From assembly GCF_000233455.1 (NCBI RefSeq), contig NZ_JH376421.1, positions 578,073-642,072 of the forward strand: a stretch of 64,000 nucleotides of DNA. The letters are read 5' to 3'. Shown here in pieces: positions 25,979-34,558 of the stretch. Each line of letters begins with the position of its first letter. Position 1 is the first letter of the stretch. The translations under genes were made by a program, and so were the position numbers. The notes beneath the pieces were generated by a model. It was not told the DNA's origin. It was given only the letters and a program-made list of their open reading frames with translations, and did no database searches. This DNA comes from [Clostridium] citroniae WAL-17108 (GTDB lineage: Bacteria; Bacillota; Clostridia; Lachnospirales; Lachnospiraceae).

Positions 25979-26008
25979 GTTAAAACCTTATTTTAACAAT
26001 ATTTTTAT
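25979..26008 (-). promoter_or_regulatory. Candidate aspA promoter with palindrome
   Basis: On the minus strand TTGTTA, a 16-base spacer and TAATAT resemble a sigma-A promoter about 130 bp upstream of aspA. The spacer region contains the inverted repeat GTTAAAA / TTTTAAC, a possible operator. Confidence 0.4.
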
Positions 26009-26039
26009 TCATTTCTCCTAATTAAATTAAGTATCTTCA

Positions 26040-26172
26040 ATATGTACAGGTATCAGGGTTATCAGGACAGGGCAGCATAGGGCAGACAATGATCATAATG
26101 CCAGACCCCGATACCTGCCCCGATGCCCTATTGATGTCCTGTCAATGCCCTATCAATACCCTATCATTGGAC
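26040..26172. repeat. Repeat-rich spacer between cotJC and aspA
   Basis: The right part (26122-26170) has four imperfect 10-12 base units (CCCTATTGATGT, CCTGTCAATG, CCCTATCAATA, CCCTATCATTGG). The left part (26048-26088) carries the roughly complementary AGGGNNATCAGG / AGGGCAG units, so the two halves could fold into one long imperfect hairpin. No coding frame is seen. Confidence 0.5.
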
Positions 26173-26182
26173 TTTAGGAAAT

Positions 26183-26797
26183 CTACTGCTCTTTTACAAA
26201 CTGTTTATCAAACTCCGCATTAAAATAATAGAAGTTCTTCTCATCCAGTTTGGATTTTATCTTTTCCAGGGCCTCCCCAAACCGCTGGAAATGGACCACC
26301 TCACGTGCCCTTAAAAACTTAAGGGGTTCACGTACTTCCGGATTTTCGATCACACGGATCAGGTTGTCATAAGTGGTCCTGGCCTTCTGCTCAGCCGCCA
26401 AATCTTCATGGAGGTCCGTGATGGCATCACCCTTGGACTGGAATTCGCAGGCATTAAAAGGTACCCCTGCCGCTGCAGTGGGCCAAAGGGCAGTTGTATG
26501 GTCTATATAGTAAGCGTCAAATCCCGCTGTCTTGGCCTGCTCTGCGGTCAGGTTCTTGGTCAGCTGATAGATGATGGCGCATATCATCTCAAGGTGGGCC
26601 AGCTCCTCTGTTCCGATATCGGTGAGAAGTCCTCCCACTTCCTTGCATGGCATGGTGTATCGCTGGGAAAGATAACGCATGGAAGCTGCAAGTTCTCCGT
26701 CAGGTCCGCCAAACTGGCTGATGATCAAAGAAGCGGTTTTGGGACAGGTCTGAGTGATGTTAACAGGAAATTGAAGTCTTTTTTCATAAGTCCACAT
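26183..26797 (-). CDS. cotJC: Spore coat protein CotJC, manganese-catalase-like
   Basis: A 204-residue ferritin-like protein of the Mn-catalase family, part of the inner spore coat. Metal-ligand-type motifs are visible: GPDGELAASMRYLSQRY (about 31-47), GTEELAHLEM (about 64-73), DLAAEQKARTTYDNL (about 133-147) and AREVVHFQRFGEAL (about 164-177). Its ATG overlaps the cotJB stop by one base, so translation is coupled. It is the last gene of cotJABC, which supports a spore-forming host. Confidence 0.95.
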   Translation of the reverse strand: MWTYEKRLQFPVNITQTCPKTASLIISQFGGPDGELAASMRYLSQRYTMPCKEVGGLLTDIGTEELAHLEMICAIIYQLTKNLTAEQAKTAGFDAYYIDHTTALWPTAAAGVPFNACEFQSKGDAITDLHEDLAAEQKARTTYDNLIRVIENPEVREPLKFLRAREVVHFQRFGEALEKIKSKLDEKNFYYFNAEFDKQFVKEQ

Positions 26798-27108
26798 TAT
26801 ACGGCACCTCCTTGATTATCCCAGGGAAGTGGTCCATCGGACCAGGTAAAATGTTTCTGGCCTGGGTATTTTGTCTTGCTTTCCGTTTTGTTATTTGTTT
26901 CAGGGCACACACAGTTTAATGTCAGAGGCTCGTACTCCTTGGCAAAGGTATCCAGAAGCTGCCTCCTCTGAGCCATGGCCTGGCTGAATGCATCCAGGGC
27001 TTCCGGATCCAGAGGATGGGTATCCAGATACAGGTTCAGGTCATTTACCACAAAACTTACTTCATTGATCTGTTTGAGAAGCTGGCAGCGGTCAGGCATT
27101 TGTCCCAC
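26797..27108 (-). CDS. cotJB: Spore coat protein CotJB
   Basis: A 103-residue CotJB homologue (LLKQINEVSFVVNDLNLYLD, THPLDPEALDAF). The family is about 90 residues; this one has a slightly longer C-terminal tail. It is needed in Bacillus for proper assembly of CotJ proteins in the coat. It overlaps cotJA by 17 bp and cotJC by one base. Confidence 0.92.
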   Translation of the reverse strand: MGQMPDRCQLLKQINEVSFVVNDLNLYLDTHPLDPEALDAFSQAMAQRRQLLDTFAKEYEPLTLNCVCPETNNKTESKTKYPGQKHFTWSDGPLPWDNQGGAV

Positions 27109-27307
27109 CTCCTGTTATAAAAAATGGAAGATCCAGGCCTGGGAATATGGTTCCCTGTTTCAGGGCCTTGGCTGGTTCATATGGTGTCTCCCATGGCTGC
27201 ATGGGAACCGTAGCTATACCCAGCTGAAGCCCTGGTCCCGGCGCGGGAAGCTTATCCCCGCATCCGCAGGATGCAGGTGCAGGTTTGCTGCAATCGCATA
27301 AATTCAT
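27092..27307 (-). CDS. cotJA: Spore coat-associated protein CotJA
   Basis: A 71-residue protein with a short Cys-rich start (MNLCDCSKPAPASCGCG) and the conserved CotJA region (IATVPMQPWETPYEPAKALKQGTIFPGLDLPF). It begins at an ATG seven bases after GAAAGGAG and heads the cotJABC operon. A mother-cell sigma factor is expected to drive it, but I could not identify a convincing sigma-E promoter. Confidence 0.92.
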   Translation of the reverse strand: MNLCDCSKPAPASCGCGDKLPAPGPGLQLGIATVPMQPWETPYEPAKALKQGTIFPGLDLPFFITGGGTNA

Positions 27308-27470
27308 AATAACACTCCTTTCATAATGAACGTAACAACACGTGTCCTTATTATTATCTCTGGACCGCGGGTTTTTACCTTGCCAAATTTCTGTAAGATA
27401 TCCCAGAATTTTTTACATGGATAAAAAATTACGATTTTATAACATAAAAAATATTGGCAAATCATTGACA

Positions 27471-28047
27471 GACAGTGCGTTATCTGGAGGAGGAACCTTT
27501 CTTTTTCCATATTTTCTTTTTGTTATTGTAATCGGGCTTTCCGGGGTGATCGGTGAAATGTCTTTTGGGGCTGGCCAATCAGGGCGGACCGGGGCTTATT
27601 TTCATTTTCCTGCCCAATCTGTTCCAGGCCATGCCGGGAAGCAATATCCTGATCATAGTATTTTTTGTGGCCGTGCTTTTTGCCGGGATCTCTTCCATGA
27701 TTAACCTGTTTGAGGCGCCCATCGCCGCCATGGAACAGCAGTTTGGCTTAAGCCGCCGGATCTCCGTATCCCTTATAGTGGCCCTGGCTTTTCTCATTGG
27801 CATCTGTATCCAGGGGATCGTGGCTGACCGGATGGATTTTGTGTTCATCTATATCTGCCCCCTGGGCGCCGGTCTTGCAGGCATTATGTTCTTCTGGGTA
27901 TATGGATGGGATTTTGTGCAGAGTGAGGTAAGGAAGGGGCGCAGGCGGGAACCGGGGAAATGGTTTTGCTTTATGGCCAGGTATGTGTTCTGCGGATTGA
28001 CCCTGCTTGTGTTCATTCTGGGAATCGTGTTTGGCGGTATTGGGTGA
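27471..28047 (+). pseudogene. Decayed NSS (sodium:neurotransmitter symporter) family transporter
   Basis: Two pieces of one transporter family lie in different frames. A helix 1-2 fragment, SGGGTFLFPYFLFVIVIGLS then GVIGEMSFG (27483-27569), is joined directly to the C-terminal third (GLANQGGPGLIFIFLPNLFQ onward, 27568-28047) with four or more hydrophobic helices and a normal stop. The central helices are missing and the join is frameshifted. Intact members are around 450 residues; about 190 remain. A terminator at 28103-28135 was probably its own. Confidence 0.75.
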
Positions 28048-28102
28048 ACATAACATCTTGACGCCTTCTCATGAATCGTAGTATACTTCTATCTATACGA
28101 GT

Positions 28103-28145
28103 GACTCCCTGTCACCTGATATCTGACAGGGAGTCCTTTGTTTCA
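28103..28145 (+). terminator. Intrinsic terminator between the NSS relic and the MATE gene
   Basis: GACTCCCTGTCA (28103-28114) pairs perfectly with TGACAGGGAGTC (28124-28135) around a nine-base loop, followed by CTTTGTTTC. Confidence 0.75.
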
Positions 28146-28170
28146 TTTCCACGAAAGATGAGGTAACAAA

Positions 28171-29580
28171 ATGGCTTCTGAATCAACGCGCCAACTGCTC
28201 CGGGGGGATTCCGGCCAGCCGCCCCGGGAGAATCCCCTTGCTTCCACTCCCATTAACCCGCTTTTAGCCCGCTTTGCCATTCCAAGCATCATAGCCATGC
28301 TGGTCAGCGCGCTTTACAACATAGTGGACCAGTTTTTTATTGGCCGCAGTGTGGGCATGCTGGGCAATGCAGCCACCAATGTGGCATTTCCCCTTACCAT
28401 CACCTGCACGGCCGTATCACTGATGTGCGGGATCGGCGGCTCCGCCAATTTTAACCTGTCCATGGGGCGGGGGGACCGGGAGGAGGCTGAGCGGTATGCT
28501 GGCAACGCGGTCTTCATGCTTTTTGCCATCGGTATCATCCTGTGTCTGGCCGTCCGATTGTTCCTGAGCCCCATGATGGTCCTGTTCGGCGCCACACCGG
28601 ACGTGCTGGACTATTCCCTTACCTATACAGGGATCACATCCCTTGGTTTTCCCTTCCTGATCCTGTCCACAGGCGGCTCCAATCTCATCCGGGCGGACGG
28701 AAGCCCCAGGTACTCTATGATGTGTACCCTGACCGGCGCTGTGATCAACACCATACTGGATCCCCTGTTTATATTTGGATTCAACATGGGAATGGCCGGA
28801 GCCGCTTTGGCAACCATCATAGGCCAGTTTGTATCCGGTCTCATGGTGATCGGTTACCTGACCCGGTTTAAGACAGTGCACCTGTCCCTGCACTCCCTTA
28901 AGCCCATACCATCCCATTTAAAAGCCATTGCCGCCTTGGGCATGGCCCCCTTCTTTAACCAGATGGCCATGATGGTGGTACAAATCGTGATGAACAATGT
29001 CCTGCGCCATTACGGAGCACAGTCTCATTATGGCAGCGAGATCCCCCTGGCCTGTGCAGGCATTATTACCAAAGTAAACATGATCTTCTTTTCCCTGGTC
29101 ATCGGTCTGTCCCAGGGTCTTCAGCCCATTGTCAGCTTTAACTACGGGGCAAAAAAATACAGCCGTGTGCGTGAAGCCTACCTAAAGGCAGTCTGCATCG
29201 CCACAGCCATATCCGTATTTGCATTTTTGTGCTTCCAGCTGATCCCCCGCCAGATCATAAGCATATTTGGTTCGGGAAGCGAGGAATACTTTTACTTTGC
29301 GGAGGAGTACTTCCGTATCTTCCTGTTTTTTACATTTATAAACGGGCTTCAGCCCATTACAGCCAACTTTTTTACATCCATCGGCAAGGCGGCCAAAGGC
29401 ATCTTCATCTCCCTGACCAGACAGATCATCTTCCTTCTGCCCCTGATCGTCACCCTTCCCATGATCTTCGGGATCGAGGGCGTCATGTTCTCTGCCCCTG
29501 TGGCGGATCTGATGGCCGCTGTATTAGCGGTTACATTCGTGGTGCGGGAACTGAGGCATATGAAACATCTTCCTGAGTAA
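28171..29580 (+). CDS. MATE-family multidrug/metabolite efflux transporter
   Basis: A 469-residue membrane protein with about twelve helices in two six-helix halves. The first half has the typical NPLLARFAIPSIIAMLVSALYNIVDQFFIG, and the second PIVSFNYGAKKYSRVREAY. It is of the prokaryotic MepA/NorM type, coupling export to Na+ or H+. The N-terminus is preceded by a hydrophilic 27-residue tail. The start ATG follows GATGAGGTAAC. It is isolated, flanked by terminators on both sides and with no obvious regulator, so the substrate is not inferable. Confidence 0.9.
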   Translation: MASESTRQLLRGDSGQPPRENPLASTPINPLLARFAIPSIIAMLVSALYNIVDQFFIGRSVGMLGNAATNVAFPLTITCTAVSLMCGIGGSANFNLSMGRGDREEAERYAGNAVFMLFAIGIILCLAVRLFLSPMMVLFGATPDVLDYSLTYTGITSLGFPFLILSTGGSNLIRADGSPRYSMMCTLTGAVINTILDPLFIFGFNMGMAGAALATIIGQFVSGLMVIGYLTRFKTVHLSLHSLKPIPSHLKAIAALGMAPFFNQMAMMVVQIVMNNVLRHYGAQSHYGSEIPLACAGIITKVNMIFFSLVIGLSQGLQPIVSFNYGAKKYSRVREAYLKAVCIATAISVFAFLCFQLIPRQIISIFGSGSEEYFYFAEEYFRIFLFFTFINGLQPITANFFTSIGKAAKGIFISLTRQIIFLLPLIVTLPMIFGIEGVMFSAPVADLMAAVLAVTFVVRELRHMKHLPE

Positions 29581-29583
29581 ATT

Positions 29584-29618
29584 CAAGGGACGTGCATAGG
29601 CGCGTCCCTTGGGCTTTT
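29584..29618 (+). terminator. Terminator shared by the MATE gene and the RraA-family gene
   Basis: CAAGGGACG (29584-29592) pairs with CGTCCCTTG (29603-29611), followed by GGCTTTTAT on the plus strand. The genes converge here, so it can serve both. Confidence 0.7.
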
Positions 29619-29626
29619 ATGGGATG

Positions 29627-30388
29627 TTAATGCATCTCGCCCTTCCGCCCATACCTGCCCTCAATCTCCTGCTGGGATCTGCCGCCGGCCTCCAGCATGT
29701 TTTCCAGGATCTCTTCCTTTGTCCTGCCTGCGGTGTCCCTGCCCGCAGGTATGACATAGTTGCATTCATTGTCATCCATAAAACGGGCGGCTTCCAGAAG
29801 GCGCCTTTCATCCTCCCTGGGGATGGCCAGGAATCCATGCTTATCTGCATGGATCAATTGTCCCGGAAGCACAGGGCAGCCAAATACTTCCACTTCACAG
29901 TTCCATCTCACCGGTATACTGTGGGCATGGCCCACACACATGCGCCGGGCAATGGCCTTAAACCCCGCGTTCATCATCTCATCCACATCCCGGACCGCAC
30001 CGTCCGTAATGGTTCCCACGCATCCAAGGGCACGGTGGGCATTGCTGCTGACTTCTCCCCAAAAGGAGCCGTAAGTCTCAGGCTTATCCAGGTCCTGAAG
30101 CACCACGATCTTGGGACCCGGTATGCCGGCCACATATTCCCTGTATTCTTTCCATGCAGTCTCATTCTTCTTATGGTCCTTGTTGGAAGGCTCAAACTGC
30201 AGAGTGACCGCATATCCTACCATAGGCCCCATATAAGGCATGAAGTCCGTCACCGCTTCTTTGTTAAAATGTCTGGTAATATCATGGTTTGTAATCTGCT
30301 CCCATCCATTGTAGATCGTTGGCGTATTCCATCGTTTCAGCTTTAACAGCTCGCTGATCTCCAGTCTGTCACCATTACTGCTGCCCAT
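29627..30388 (-). CDS. RraA-family protein (demethylmenaquinone-methyltransferase-like / aldolase fold)
   Basis: A 253-residue RraA/HMG-aldolase-fold protein. The conserved core GEVSSNAHRALGCVGTITDG followed by AVRD (about residues 111-134) provides the metal and oxo-acid-binding Arg and Asp of the family, and HADKHGFLAIP (about 181-191) the second block. Enzymatic relatives cleave 4-hydroxy-4-methyl-2-oxoglutarate or decarboxylate oxaloacetate; others are RNase E regulators. It is the last gene of the Liv/amidohydrolase operon, so a catabolic lyase role on a small oxo-acid is more likely. Confidence 0.85.
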   Translation of the reverse strand: MGSSNGDRLEISELLKLKRWNTPTIYNGWEQITNHDITRHFNKEAVTDFMPYMGPMVGYAVTLQFEPSNKDHKKNETAWKEYREYVAGIPGPKIVVLQDLDKPETYGSFWGEVSSNAHRALGCVGTITDGAVRDVDEMMNAGFKAIARRMCVGHAHSIPVRWNCEVEVFGCPVLPGQLIHADKHGFLAIPREDERRLLEAARFMDDNECNYVIPAGRDTAGRTKEEILENMLEAGGRSQQEIEGRYGRKGEMH

Positions 30389-30447
30389 ATCTTATACCTC
30401 CTGCATGCGTTTTTCCTGTATGAAATGATTTCAGGATGCTATCCCTA

Positions 30448-31545
30448 TTATACCACTCCCAGACCCTTGGCTACAATCGAAATAAAATCCTGAACATTGG
30501 TGACGATTGTGGTTGCAGACAGACTTCCCCTGTCCAGCAGCTTATTTACCACGAATTCATCCGCGTCCACCGTATACAGGTAAACAGGACGTATTGTCCC
30601 ATCCGGCATGACCCTGAAGGACGGGGTCATATTGCCTGTGGCAATGGTATGGAGCATGGTAGCCAGACATACCACACAGGTGGATCTGCGCACCAGGCCC
30701 CGCATGGCTCCCTGCCCCTCATATGCGTCCCCTATGACCTCCGGAAGGGGACCGTCATCCCTGATGGATCCAGTGAGTACAATAGGTACATTATTTTTTA
30801 CACAACTGAATATAATTCCGTTGTCAATGTGGTAGTCTTCAATAAATTTCGGTATGGAACCGCTGCGCCTTACCTTGTTGATCACATCCAGATGGTTATA
30901 ATGTCCGTTGGGCTGTGATACCTGGGTATAAATATCCTGCCCAAGTGCCGTGTGGAGCAGTGCCCCTTCCAGATCATGGGTAGCCAGGGCATTGCCTGCC
31001 ATCAGGCCATGGGCATAACCATGTTCCACCAATGCCTGCATGGCAGCCCGTGCATCATGGTCAAAGGAAAATGCCGGCCCCATAACCCAAAGGATATTGC
31101 CGTGTTCCCTCTCATACTTAAGCAGCTCAAATAAATTGTCGTAATCCCTTGCATAGGATGTCTCCCTGCTTCTCCCCTGGCGGAATACAAACTGGTCATT
31201 TGTCTTTTCCCCTTCCGCCGCAAAGCCGTTGCAGTGCATGTAGATTCCTTCCTCACAATTTTCACTGCGCCCCAGGATAACCTTGTCACCCCTTTTCAGG
31301 TTTCTGTTCTCCACCACTTCCAGATGTCCGTCATCACAGATCACCACGCTGGAATCCATACGGCTCTCCTCTGCCAACACCCACGTTCCATTTATCTTAA
31401 AATACTCCGGGTACATAGATGTGCTGTGGAAATAATCCGGCGCAACTCCATCCTGATCCACCGCTTGGTATGCCGCATCCGGCGCCTGCATAAACTTTGG
31501 AAGGCTGAAGTCCGGATGATGGTATTCCGGTATTACAAATGCCAT
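30448..31545 (-). CDS. Archaeal-type ornithine cyclodeaminase homologue (TIGR00300 / LOR-SDH-region family)
   Basis: A 365-residue protein. The C-terminal two thirds carry blocks that I recognise from the archaeal ornithine cyclodeaminase and the C-terminal half of cyanobacterial AgrE/ArgZ: GPAFSFDHDARAAMQALVEHG (156-176), LMAGNALATHDLE (181-193), VLTGSIRDDGPLPEVIGDAY (256-275) and TMLHTIATGNMTPS (296-309). The family folds like deoxyhypusine synthase and uses NAD. The N-terminal about 80 residues are unlike those enzymes and the usual guanidino-hydrolase domain is absent. I start it at the ATG behind AGAGGAAC (31545). In this operon it could release ammonia from an amino-acid-like intermediate. 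Confidence 0.75.
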   Translation of the reverse strand: MAFVIPEYHHPDFSLPKFMQAPDAAYQAVDQDGVAPDYFHSTSMYPEYFKINGTWVLAEESRMDSSVVICDDGHLEVVENRNLKRGDKVILGRSENCEEGIYMHCNGFAAEGEKTNDQFVFRQGRSRETSYARDYDNLFELLKYEREHGNILWVMGPAFSFDHDARAAMQALVEHGYAHGLMAGNALATHDLEGALLHTALGQDIYTQVSQPNGHYNHLDVINKVRRSGSIPKFIEDYHIDNGIIFSCVKNNVPIVLTGSIRDDGPLPEVIGDAYEGQGAMRGLVRRSTCVVCLATMLHTIATGNMTPSFRVMPDGTIRPVYLYTVDADEFVVNKLLDRGSLSATTIVTNVQDFISIVAKGLGVV

Positions 31546-31580
31546 GTTTGTTCCTCTCTTTCCTGGTTCTGTTTTTTTGC

Positions 31581-33014
31581 TTAATAGTAGCCTTCCTGTG
31601 TCCATCTGGCAAGTGGAAGGTCATTGGCCCATGTGTTTTTTCCCAATTCTGTTTGGATCCGCACAGCTGATTCTGCCGCCTGACGGATGATCTCCCTTTC
31701 ATCCGCTGTTTTTAGTTCATGATCCTCCACTACTAACCTGCCGTCAACCATAACTGATTCCACTTCACTTCCCCGCGCTGCATAAACCAGGTTGGGTATG
31801 AGATTTCGGACCGGGGCTTCCATAATTGGATTTAACTGAGGTGCGCTCAAATCAATGACTATAAGATCCGCCAGCTTTCCTTCCTTTAATGATCCTACCT
31901 GATCTCCAAGGCAAAGCGCCTGGGCAGCTTCAATGGTAGCCATGCGCAGCACCTTCCAGGCCGGCATTACGGTTGGGTCTTCATTTTTAAATTTATGTAA
32001 TAGAGATGCCACCTTCATCTCATTTAACATAATATTACAGTTATTGCCCGGTGCCTGGTCCGTTCCAAATCCCACGCGTCCTCCACATGCTGAAAATCTC
32101 TGTCCCTTAGGCAGTTCTCCGTCAATAATACACAGGCTGTTGCAGCAGAACGCAAAGGCAGCGCCTGACTTTGCCACGCGCTCCACTTCCTCGTCCGTGG
32201 CATAGGTCATATGGGCAACCAGGAGACGGTCATCTAAATATCCCAGTTTTTCCAGCAGATCAGTGGGCCTCATTCCCGATCGCATCAGAACCTGGTTGTT
32301 TTCCTTGGGGCTCTGGGAAAGGTGGGTAAAAAAATTCACCCCGTACTTATCGCCCAGCGCCTTGATCTCCTCCAGCATCTCCGTGGTGCACATATCCGGA
32401 GCATGAGGGCCGAACCGGCATTGGATCCGTCCATTCTGGCTCTCATGATATTGCTCTATAAGCTGAATATTATCCCTCAGCTTCTTTTCCCCAATGGACG
32501 GATCCAGAGGATAAGGAACCGTCACATCGATCTGGGAAGTATCCGGGGGCAATTGGTTGATCATACTGCTGACCACTGCCCTTGTTCCAAGTTTAATATG
32601 GTTCTTCACCAACTCTGTCATGGGGTAATAAAAGTCTCCAAAGGTAGTGGTTCCTGTTTTAAGAGCCTCTACGATATTAACCATGGAACCTCTGCGGATA
32701 TCTTCGGTTCCTGCCTGACCAAGAAGCGGCAGTATTCCCTTAAACATCCAGTCTTTCCCCGGCAGGTCCTGTGCACAGCCGCGGAAAATAGTATCTCCCG
32801 TATGCATATGTACATCTACAAATCCCGGGAGAACGGCTTTACCGGAAGCATCAATCTCCCTGTGGGCGCTGTACTGCCTGCGTATCACGCTGCTTTCTCC
32901 CACTGCGGCAATCTTATTGTCTTTGATCCCCACTGCACCGTGATTAATCACACCTGTTCCAGGACCTTCCATGGTCACCACATACGCGCTGTGGATCAGA
33001 TAGTCCAGTGTCAT
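31581..33014 (-). CDS. Metal-dependent amidohydrolase (TRZ/ATZ, SAH/MTA-deaminase-like)
   Basis: A 477-residue subtype III amidohydrolase. The single-metal set is complete: H69-M-H71 (VDVHMHTGD), H231 (FTHLSQ), H268 (VAHMTY) and D319 (GFGTDQAPGNN), plus GPHAPD near 202-207. Such enzymes deaminate or dechlorinate N-heterocycles: S-adenosylhomocysteine, guanine, cytosine, triazines, hydroxydechloroatrazine. The ATG at 33014, seven bases after GAGG, is preferred to the GTG two codons upstream. The gene sits between livF and the ornithine-cyclodeaminase homologue and likely acts in the same pathway. Confidence 0.88.
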   Translation of the reverse strand: MTLDYLIHSAYVVTMEGPGTGVINHGAVGIKDNKIAAVGESSVIRRQYSAHREIDASGKAVLPGFVDVHMHTGDTIFRGCAQDLPGKDWMFKGILPLLGQAGTEDIRRGSMVNIVEALKTGTTTFGDFYYPMTELVKNHIKLGTRAVVSSMINQLPPDTSQIDVTVPYPLDPSIGEKKLRDNIQLIEQYHESQNGRIQCRFGPHAPDMCTTEMLEEIKALGDKYGVNFFTHLSQSPKENNQVLMRSGMRPTDLLEKLGYLDDRLLVAHMTYATDEEVERVAKSGAAFAFCCNSLCIIDGELPKGQRFSACGGRVGFGTDQAPGNNCNIMLNEMKVASLLHKFKNEDPTVMPAWKVLRMATIEAAQALCLGDQVGSLKEGKLADLIVIDLSAPQLNPIMEAPVRNLIPNLVYAARGSEVESVMVDGRLVVEDHELKTADEREIIRQAAESAVRIQTELGKNTWANDLPLARWTQEGYY

Positions 33015-33057
33015 TTTCACACCTCTTTCCCTATTATATTATTATAGTACCCTTAGT

Positions 33058-33783
33058 TTACTTAAAACCTAAATATGCTTCCTGGATTCTCGGATCATCC
33101 AACAGCGCCTGCCCTTCCCCTTCCATTTGAATCTTTCCCACATTCAGGACATAACCCCGATGGGCTGTCTCCAAGGCTAACTGGGCGTTCTGTTCCACTA
33201 TGATCATGGTGGTTCCATATTTCTTGTTGATCTGTATAAATTTTTCAAACATCTCATCAATGATAATGGGTGCCAGCCCAAGGGACGGCTCGTCCAGCAT
33301 CATCAGTTTAGGGGACGCCATCATAGCCCGCCCCACTGCCAGCATTTGCTGCTCTCCCCCTGATAGGGTTCCTCCCATCTGTTTTTCCCTTTCCTTAAGT
33401 CTTGGAAAAAGACTGTAGACCTCCTCCAGACGCTCAGGAATCACGGAACGCTGCCTGACTGCATATGCTCCTACCATTAGATTGTCACGCACTGTCAGAT
33501 TCACAAATATCTTTCTTCCCTCCGGAACCAGGCTGATCCCCTTTTCCACAAACTGATGGGACTTGGATGGAAGCGGCTGTCCTTGGAAGGCAATGGATCC
33601 TGAACGGTAATCCTTATCACCGGCCAGGGTCTTAAGCAGGGTGGACTTTCCCGCTCCATTTGCTCCAATAATGGCAACCATCTCCCCCTGGAATATCTCC
33701 AGTGAAATACCATGGATCGCCTGTATGCCTCCATAGAAAACTTCCAGATTTTCTACCTTTACCATACTCTGCTTATTTTCCAT
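33058..33783 (-). CDS. livF: Branched-chain-amino-acid-type ABC transporter ATPase LivF
   Basis: A 241-residue ATPase with Walker A GANGAGKST (about 38-46), the signature LSGGEQQ (about 139-145) and Walker B MMLDEP, ending in the LivF-type LLDDPRIQEAYLGF. It overlaps livG by 11 bp. It energises the HAAT-family importer with LivG. The cargo could be an amide or urea-like compound rather than a branched-chain amino acid, since the neighbours are amidohydrolases (inference). Confidence 0.93.
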   Translation of the reverse strand: MENKQSMVKVENLEVFYGGIQAIHGISLEIFQGEMVAIIGANGAGKSTLLKTLAGDKDYRSGSIAFQGQPLPSKSHQFVEKGISLVPEGRKIFVNLTVRDNLMVGAYAVRQRSVIPERLEEVYSLFPRLKEREKQMGGTLSGGEQQMLAVGRAMMASPKLMMLDEPSLGLAPIIIDEMFEKFIQINKKYGTTMIIVEQNAQLALETAHRGYVLNVGKIQMEGEGQALLDDPRIQEAYLGFK

Positions 33784-34555
33784 TTCTCTTCCTCCTTTCT
33801 CCCAGATAAGCCTTGATCACATCCGGGTTCTTCTGGATCTCATCAGGAGTGCCGGATGCAAGCATGGTGCCCAAGTTAAGCACATTGATGTTCTGGCATA
33901 CCTCCATTACCACCTCCAGATGATGCTCAATCAGCACAATGGTCAATCCATCATTGTTCTGATGCAGGTCCTTTAGAAAAGAGACCAGTTCTATGCTCTC
34001 ATTGGTGTTCATCCCAGCGGCCGGCTCGTCTAAAAACAGAAGCTTTGGCTTTGTGGCCAGTGCGCGGGCAATTTCCAGTTTTCGCTGCAATCCGTAGGGC
34101 AGAGCTCCCGCCTCATAGTCTTTGTATTCCAGGATTCCCACTTTATCCAGATATTCCAGACTGAGCCGTTTAATCTCACGGTCCCTTTTTACCACATGGG
34201 GAAGACGGAGCATGGCTGAAAGCGCATTGTAAGATGGATAGCTGTCCAGCCCTATGGCTACATTTTCAGCCGCTGTCATCTTTGGATAGATCCGTATATT
34301 CTGAAATGTACGTGCAATCCCCATATGGGCGATCTTATCCGCACGGATCCCGTTCAGCCTCTGTCCCTCAAAATACACATCCCCTGCCGTGGGCTGAACC
34401 ACTCCGGTGATAGCGTTAAATACCGTTGTCTTACCGGCACCATTGGGACCGATCAGGCCCCTGAACTCTCCCTGTTCCACCCGGATAGATACATTCTGGA
34501 CCGCCTTGACTCCGCCAAAGTGGACAGACAGGTTTAATAATTCCAACTGCGCCAT
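33773..34555 (-). CDS. livG: Branched-chain-amino-acid-type ABC transporter ATPase LivG
   Basis: A 260-residue ATPase: Walker A GPNGAGKTT (about 36-44), Q-loop near FQNIR, LivG-specific insert (SYPSYNALSAMLRLPHVVKRD), signature GALPYGLQRKLEIARAL and Walker B LLFLDEPAAGMN. It lies 3 bp after livM. LivG and LivF form a heterodimer. Confidence 0.93.
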   Translation of the reverse strand: MAQLELLNLSVHFGGVKAVQNVSIRVEQGEFRGLIGPNGAGKTTVFNAITGVVQPTAGDVYFEGQRLNGIRADKIAHMGIARTFQNIRIYPKMTAAENVAIGLDSYPSYNALSAMLRLPHVVKRDREIKRLSLEYLDKVGILEYKDYEAGALPYGLQRKLEIARALATKPKLLFLDEPAAGMNTNESIELVSFLKDLHQNNDGLTIVLIEHHLEVVMEVCQNINVLNLGTMLASGTPDEIQKNPDVIKAYLGERRKRNGK

Positions 34556-34558
34556 AAC

